A stretch of DNA of 64,000 bases. Origin: Ruegeria sp. PrR005. Lineage in GTDB: Bacteria > Pseudomonadota > Alphaproteobacteria > Rhodobacterales > Rhodobacteraceae. Below, one piece after another: positions 60,850-64,000 of the stretch (its first letter is position 1; every line of letters starts with the position of its first letter). The notes below the pieces were generated by a model that ran no database searches, had not been told where the DNA came from, and saw only the letters and a program-made list of their open reading frames with translations. Where the stretch lies: the NCBI RefSeq assembly GCF_010500245.1, contig NZ_JAAGOX010000010.1, positions 23,297-87,296 of the forward strand, in the 5' to 3' direction. Position numbers and translations under genes: made by a program.

Positions 60850-61128
60850 TCAATCGCTCTTGGGCTTGCCGCCGCCCGTGCCACCACCACCACCGCCGAT
60901 GCTGAGGATCTCGCGCACCGCGGTTGCGACCACCGCATTGGCGATCTGGTTGAGGTTCTGCTGGCTGGAGACCGAATTTTGCAGGGACAGGCCCGCCGAA
61001 TGGGTCGCCATCTGATAGAGCATCCCCATCGACTGTGCGGGAGAGATCGCAACGACCTCGACATTGCTCTGGGTCACCGCGTCGGTGATCTGTGAATTCA
61101 CCGGCGTGCCGGAACCGTCATTGGCCAT
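60850..61128 (-). CDS. R-body (RebB-family, killing trait) protein, divergent copy 3
   Basis: 92 residues with TAGGAGG before the ATG. It keeps the family start PVNSQITDAVTQSNVEVVAI and SPAQSMGMLYQMATHSAGLS, but the second half differs. It ends in a Gly-rich run (IGGGGGGTGGGKPKSD) in place of the MQIYSLDTTA segment. It is first after the sigma factor gene, which it overlaps by 11 bases. A shortened subunit with a flexible tail could nucleate or terminate the ribbon. Confidence 0.88.
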   Translation of the reverse strand: MANDGSGTPVNSQITDAVTQSNVEVVAISPAQSMGMLYQMATHSAGLSLQNSVSSQQNLNQIANAVVATAVREILSIGGGGGGTGGGKPKSD

Positions 61129-61756
61129 GGGTGCCTCCTAGGGACTGGTGTGCTTTTGCGGGAATAGACGTGGCAAATCCGGGTTCGTGACGTGATGGAC
61201 TGGATTTTCCCATCGCGATCTGCTGGCGCAGCGCATTGCGGGCGACTTGCATCCGCTTGCGGGCCAGAGGCTCGGAGATTTGCAACCGAAGGGCGATCTC
61301 GGCATAGGGTAGCGCGTCGAACACCCGCAACCGTACCAGCCGCGCCTGATCGGGTGACATCCGCGCCAGAGCGGCGCAAAGCGTGTCCAGATCCTGGCGC
61401 GCGATGACCCGGCGCAGGGTGGCGTCGGGGTCCTCGACGCAGGTCTGGTGAAAGCCCAGCTCGGCCATGATCGACATGTCACGTCGGTAGCGGCGCCAGT
61501 GATCCTGAGCGGTATTGCGCAGCGAGACCGCAAAGAAAGCGTGGAAATTGTCGATCGGCTGATCCGAGCTGCGCAGATACTCGAGGATGCGCAAGGTGGT
61601 GCGGGCCAGAAAGGCCTCGCCCAGAACCGGGTTGCCCTGCGCCAGACGGCAGGCGCGACGCATCAGTTCGGGATAGTGCTGGCGCCAGGCCCGACCGAAC
61701 TCTTCGGGTGTGTTGATGGCGTGAAACGGGCCCGTAATCGTACTGTACTGGTTCAT
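61118..61756 (-). CDS. Sigma-70-like (ECF-type) RNA polymerase sigma factor of the R-body locus
   Basis: 212 residues. The region-2-like part is WRQHYPELMRRACRLAQGNP, with FHAFFAVSLRNTAQDHWRRY. The region 4 helix-turn-helix is LPYAEIALRLQISEPLARKR (about residues 150-170). It would direct polymerase to reb promoters. The 18-base palindrome at 61813 lies 57 bases before its start and follows the Crp/Fnr gene. Coupling of a sigma gene to the structural genes by overlap suggests positive feedback. Spacing to region 4 is typical for ECF sigma factors. Confidence 0.85.
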   Translation of the reverse strand: MNQYSTITGPFHAINTPEEFGRAWRQHYPELMRRACRLAQGNPVLGEAFLARTTLRILEYLRSSDQPIDNFHAFFAVSLRNTAQDHWRRYRRDMSIMAELGFHQTCVEDPDATLRRVIARQDLDTLCAALARMSPDQARLVRLRVFDALPYAEIALRLQISEPLARKRMQVARNALRQQIAMGKSSPSRHEPGFATSIPAKAHQSLGGTHGQ

Positions 61757-61812
61757 GCTGATTCCCCCCTAGGGTTGCATGAGTTCAGCTTTGGCCCTGT
61801 CTGGTCGCCTGT

Positions 61813-61830
61813 CTGTTACGCGCGTAACAG
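61813..61830. promoter_or_regulatory. Perfect 18-bp palindrome, probable Crp/Fnr-type operator for the R-body operon
   Basis: CTGTTACGCGCGTAACAG is a perfect palindrome with the TGTTAC-N4-GTAACA layout of Crp/Fnr-type sites. It lies between the regulator gene and the sigma gene, 57 bases upstream of the latter's start, a normal position for activation. Confidence 0.7.
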
Positions 61831-61864
61831 CGGTGGCGTATCGCCTGTTTGGGGAACCTTCGTC

Positions 61865-62575
61865 CTAGCTCTGATCGGGTCCGAACCGGTCCCACAGGCG
61901 CGAAGTTCGGTCCAGCAGGATCGCCCCGTCCTTGACCGAGATATCGCCGGATTCGCGCCATTTGCGGATGGTTGTGTTCACCCGCGTGCGGCTCGCCTGC
62001 ACCTTGGCTGCAATGCGCAGTTGGTTCTCCTCGATCCGAAGCTGGTGCGGCCGTCCGCGCCCGGGATCGGCCTGCGCCAGCAGGTAATGGGCTAGCCGGG
62101 TTTCCAGGTCGAAAAGCACCGCACGGCGATAGCTGTCGCGCAAGTTGCGCAGCTCGTCCCGGGCGTTGCGCGCCAGCGCTGCCTGTACTCCGGCATGATC
62201 CAACAGGCGGCGGCTTGCCCCCGGCGGGATATGCACCAGCGCCGCACGGCTGGCGCAGACACAGGTCGCAGGGCGGCCCCGGCCATCGGCCACCTCGTGC
62301 AGGCCGAGCAGGTCATAGCGCGTGCGGGTCTCAAAGATCACCTCGCGCCCGGTCTTGTCGTACCAGATCGAGTCGACCTGCCCATACATGATGACATAGG
62401 CCGAGCGCGCCGCCTCGCCTTCGGCATGGACCATCTGCGCCTTTTCATAGGCACGCAGATCGCATTGGCGGGCCAGCGCGACCAGCTCTCCCGCACCCAG
62501 TCCGGCAAACAAAGGCACCCGCTTCAGCACCCGGCGGATCAGGTCGCTGCGAATCTCGCTTCGGGCAGAGGACAT
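61865..62575 (-). CDS. Crp/Fnr family transcriptional regulator of the R-body locus
   Basis: 236 residues. The cyclic-nucleotide-binding-type beta barrel covers residues 20-130 (VPLFAGLGAGELVALARQCD; VEGEAARSAYVIMYGQVDSI as AEGEAARSAYVIMYGQ). The C-terminal winged helix is ENQLRIAAKVQASRTRVNTT. No N-terminal Cys cluster of Fnr type is present, so oxygen sensing by an iron-sulfur cluster is unlikely. It is transcribed toward the sigma gene, with the palindrome at 61813 between them, and probably switches the operon on. Confidence 0.9.
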   Translation of the reverse strand: MSSARSEIRSDLIRRVLKRVPLFAGLGAGELVALARQCDLRAYEKAQMVHAEGEAARSAYVIMYGQVDSIWYDKTGREVIFETRTRYDLLGLHEVADGRGRPATCVCASRAALVHIPPGASRRLLDHAGVQAALARNARDELRNLRDSYRRAVLFDLETRLAHYLLAQADPGRGRPHQLRIEENQLRIAAKVQASRTRVNTTIRKWRESGDISVKDGAILLDRTSRLWDRFGPDQS

Positions 62576-63162
62576 GACGACCTGACATCGTTACGGGCGA
62601 AGCCGGCCGAAGCGACCGGCGGGAACTTGGGTAGCTGCCCCGCGATACAGTGCGTGGCACCAAAAGGTCTGGACCGGGCCAACAAAGTGACGCCGCCAGT
62701 TCAGATAGAAGTTGACGTATAGTAATATCGCAAAAGGAGAGTAGCGCGGTGTGCGCTGGATCACTGTTGGTGGCACAGCAAGGTTGATGCGGTTAACTGG
62801 AGAAAGTGCGACAGGGCAGTAGGATAAATGCCCGCAGCGATCAGCGCTCTGCCCTGTGCCTGATGCGCAAGCTCTTGAACGCCAACCCAATGATCAAAGG
62901 TATCCAACAGGGGCTTCTGTTCGTCCTAGGTTTCCCGTTGTTGGTCTTGCTGATTGGGGCGCACTGCAAGTTCTGTCACAAACCCGACCGGACACGTGGC
63001 CATACTTTTCGAGGTGGCGCGTGCTGTGGTCTTTCTACCCAATTTTGCGCCGAGCTTCGCAACAGGTATGAGCCTCGTTGCGGACCGGGGTGTGCGGCTT
63101 TTGGGGCTGTGACCGCAAGAACGCGGGTCGGGGTCCATTGCGGTTTTCCTTGCGATCGACGA
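62576..63162. other. Non-coding region upstream of the Crp/Fnr gene
   Basis: About 590 bases between the Crp/Fnr start and the hairpin at 63163. Open frames here have no ribosome-binding site and no family-like sequence. It should hold the promoter of the Crp/Fnr gene; the AT-rich patch at 62715-62735 is the best candidate. No repeat, RNA gene or IS remnant was recognised. Confidence 0.5.
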
Positions 63163-63178
63163 GGCCGCTATTGCGGCC
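63163..63178 (-). terminator. Hairpin after the M28-type peptidase remnant
   Basis: GGCCGC and GCGGCC form a 6-bp stem with a 4-base loop, 11 bases beyond the stop codon on the minus strand. No T-run. Confidence 0.45.
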
Positions 63179-63188
63179 CCTCGATGTG

Positions 63189-63923
63189 TTATCTGTTGAG
63201 TTCGGCGATCAGGCGCCGTGCTTCGCGGATACCTGCGATCACATGGTTTTGGCCGCGGACCAGCTCGGTGCGGGCGAAGCCCACGAGATGCGCCGGCCGG
63301 GTTGCGATCTTTGTCGCTTCCTCCAGCGCGGGCAGCGGCGGGATCGTCAAGGCCGGATCGTGGCGGAACCTTGCGCTGCGGTTATAGTTGAGCGGCACGA
63401 GGATGCGGGCGAGGCGTTGGATCACCTCATTCGCGGCCGCGTTTGGGATCGCGCCGGATTGGGCCCTGGCATAGAACTCTTCCAGATCGGCCAGCAGTTC
63501 TTCTGCGGCGCTGCGGGCCTGTATGAAGTCGAAACGATCCCCGGCCTGTACCTGATAATCGTCGATCGTGGCCTGAAACTCCCGCGCGGTGGCACGCCAG
63601 TCGAAAGGCAACAGATCGGCGTTTGCATTGCGGAACACGGCGAGCAAGTAGACCTTAATATCGCGCAGCAGGATATTCTTGTCCGCGATTTCGAGCGTGC
63701 CGTTTTCGGTGTGCCAGGCGATGTTCATGCCGCAACCGCCGACCGCGTAGTATCCCAACTCCTCGCGGTGGGCGTCGGTCATGGCCGAGGAGAGCATAAG
63801 GTAGCTCGATAGTCCGATATCGTTGAACGAATAGTCGCCGGCGCGGTGGGGGCGTTCAGAGTGCAGTTCTTTCCCCGAGACTTCCTTGATGACCTGGGCC
63901 AGAAAGCCATGGGCTTCGGACAT
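63189..63923 (-). pseudogene. M28-type metallopeptidase, N-terminally truncated
   Basis: 244 residues can be read from the ATG at 63923, but it starts inside the family. ERPHRAGDYSFNDIGLSSYL, YYAVGGCGMNIAWHTENGTL and LEIADKNILLRDIKVYLLAV match the C-terminal part of M28 peptidases, where IAWHTEN carries a late metal-site His. The N-terminal zinc-binding half is missing and no good ribosome-binding site precedes the ATG. Upstream sequence belongs to an IS3-type element whose first gene starts at 63980, so the gene looks cut by that insertion. It may still be read as a shortened product. Confidence 0.6.
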
Positions 63924-63979
63924 TGAAATGCCCCATCTGAATTGGTCCACCGTTATGTATAGGGAACGGAGGACAGAGA

Positions 63980-64000
63980 ATGGCAAACAAGCGGCACAAG
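63980..64000 (+). CDS. IS3-family transposase OrfA, start only (runs off window)
   Basis: GGAGGACAGAGA precedes the ATG at 63980, and the seven visible residues MANKRHK match the usual start of IS3-family OrfA proteins. The element's left end should lie near 63937. Only 21 bases are visible, so the call rests on the start and the neighbouring truncated peptidase gene. Confidence 0.55.

Noticed and set aside
60850..60905. Gly-run at the end of the third RebB as a sequencing artefact
   Set aside because: The frame continues cleanly to a stop with a basic tail, and spacing to the next gene is normal, so it is kept as a real divergent copy.
62806..63387. 193-codon plus-strand frame before the M28 remnant
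   Set aside because: No ribosome-binding site, no family-like sequence and overlap with the M28 reading frame; treated as non-coding.
1..64000. CRISPR arrays and RNA genes
   Set aside because: No regularly spaced repeats, tRNA cloverleaf sequences or rRNA segments were recognised on either strand.

Overview
The window looks like part of a large extrachromosomal replicon (plasmid or chromid) of a GC-rich marine alphaproteobacterium, most likely the Roseobacter group of Rhodobacteraceae. The reasons are a complete repABC replication/partition module with antisense RNA and parS sites, long minus-strand operons of ABC transporters and catabolic enzymes, and several insertion-sequence remnants. 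These calls come from reading protein motifs; no database search was run. No rRNA, tRNA or CRISPR array was seen.

Layout. 1-1739: 3' part of an RND efflux permease. 1803-20414: a catabolic cluster joining a ribose-type ABC importer (18400-19512 binding protein, permeases, double ATPase) to alcohol, aldehyde and polyol oxidoreductases, an acyl-CoA dehydrogenase, an enoyl-CoA hydratase, a CoA-transferase, a DUF993 aldolase-like protein and a TIM-barrel isomerase. A TetR regulator (19773-20414) and four copies of one imperfect palindrome (5735, 5824, 9657, 19622) probably tie it into one regulon. 20569-32194: an amide/urea-type uptake operon (binding protein, two permeases, two ATPases) in which the second ATPase is fused in frame to an amidase, followed by an acyl-CoA synthetase and preceded by a flotillin. 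A cytoplasmic AmiC-like sensor and a MarR regulator sit at its head, and a shared 22-bp element precedes both transcription units.

32195-36475: repA-repB-ctRNA-repC with parS sites, one of them overlapping the ctRNA promoter. 36476-39242: a tyrosine recombinase with a dif-like palindrome, facing away from a DUF1403 gene and a plasmid-borne scpB. 39600-45329: an anaerobic/nitrosative island (NsrR, two hemerythrin proteins, DUF2478, UbiT-UbiU-UbiV, NnrS). 45383-55318: a di/oligopeptide or glutathione-type ABC transporter with gamma-glutamyltransferase, M20 peptidase and an IclR regulator, bracketed exactly by inverted IS6-type remnants. 55323-56630: a decayed ISL3-type element.

56802-62575: an R-body (Reb) locus, the most unusual system here. 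It holds three RebB-family proteins, four uncharacterised companions, a dedicated sigma factor and a Crp/Fnr regulator, with a perfect 18-bp palindrome in front of the sigma gene. 63189-64000: an M28-type peptidase remnant apparently cut by an IS3-family element whose first gene begins at 63980.

The window reads as a mosaic of self-contained cassettes, each with its own local regulator and operator, arranged around a repABC backbone.
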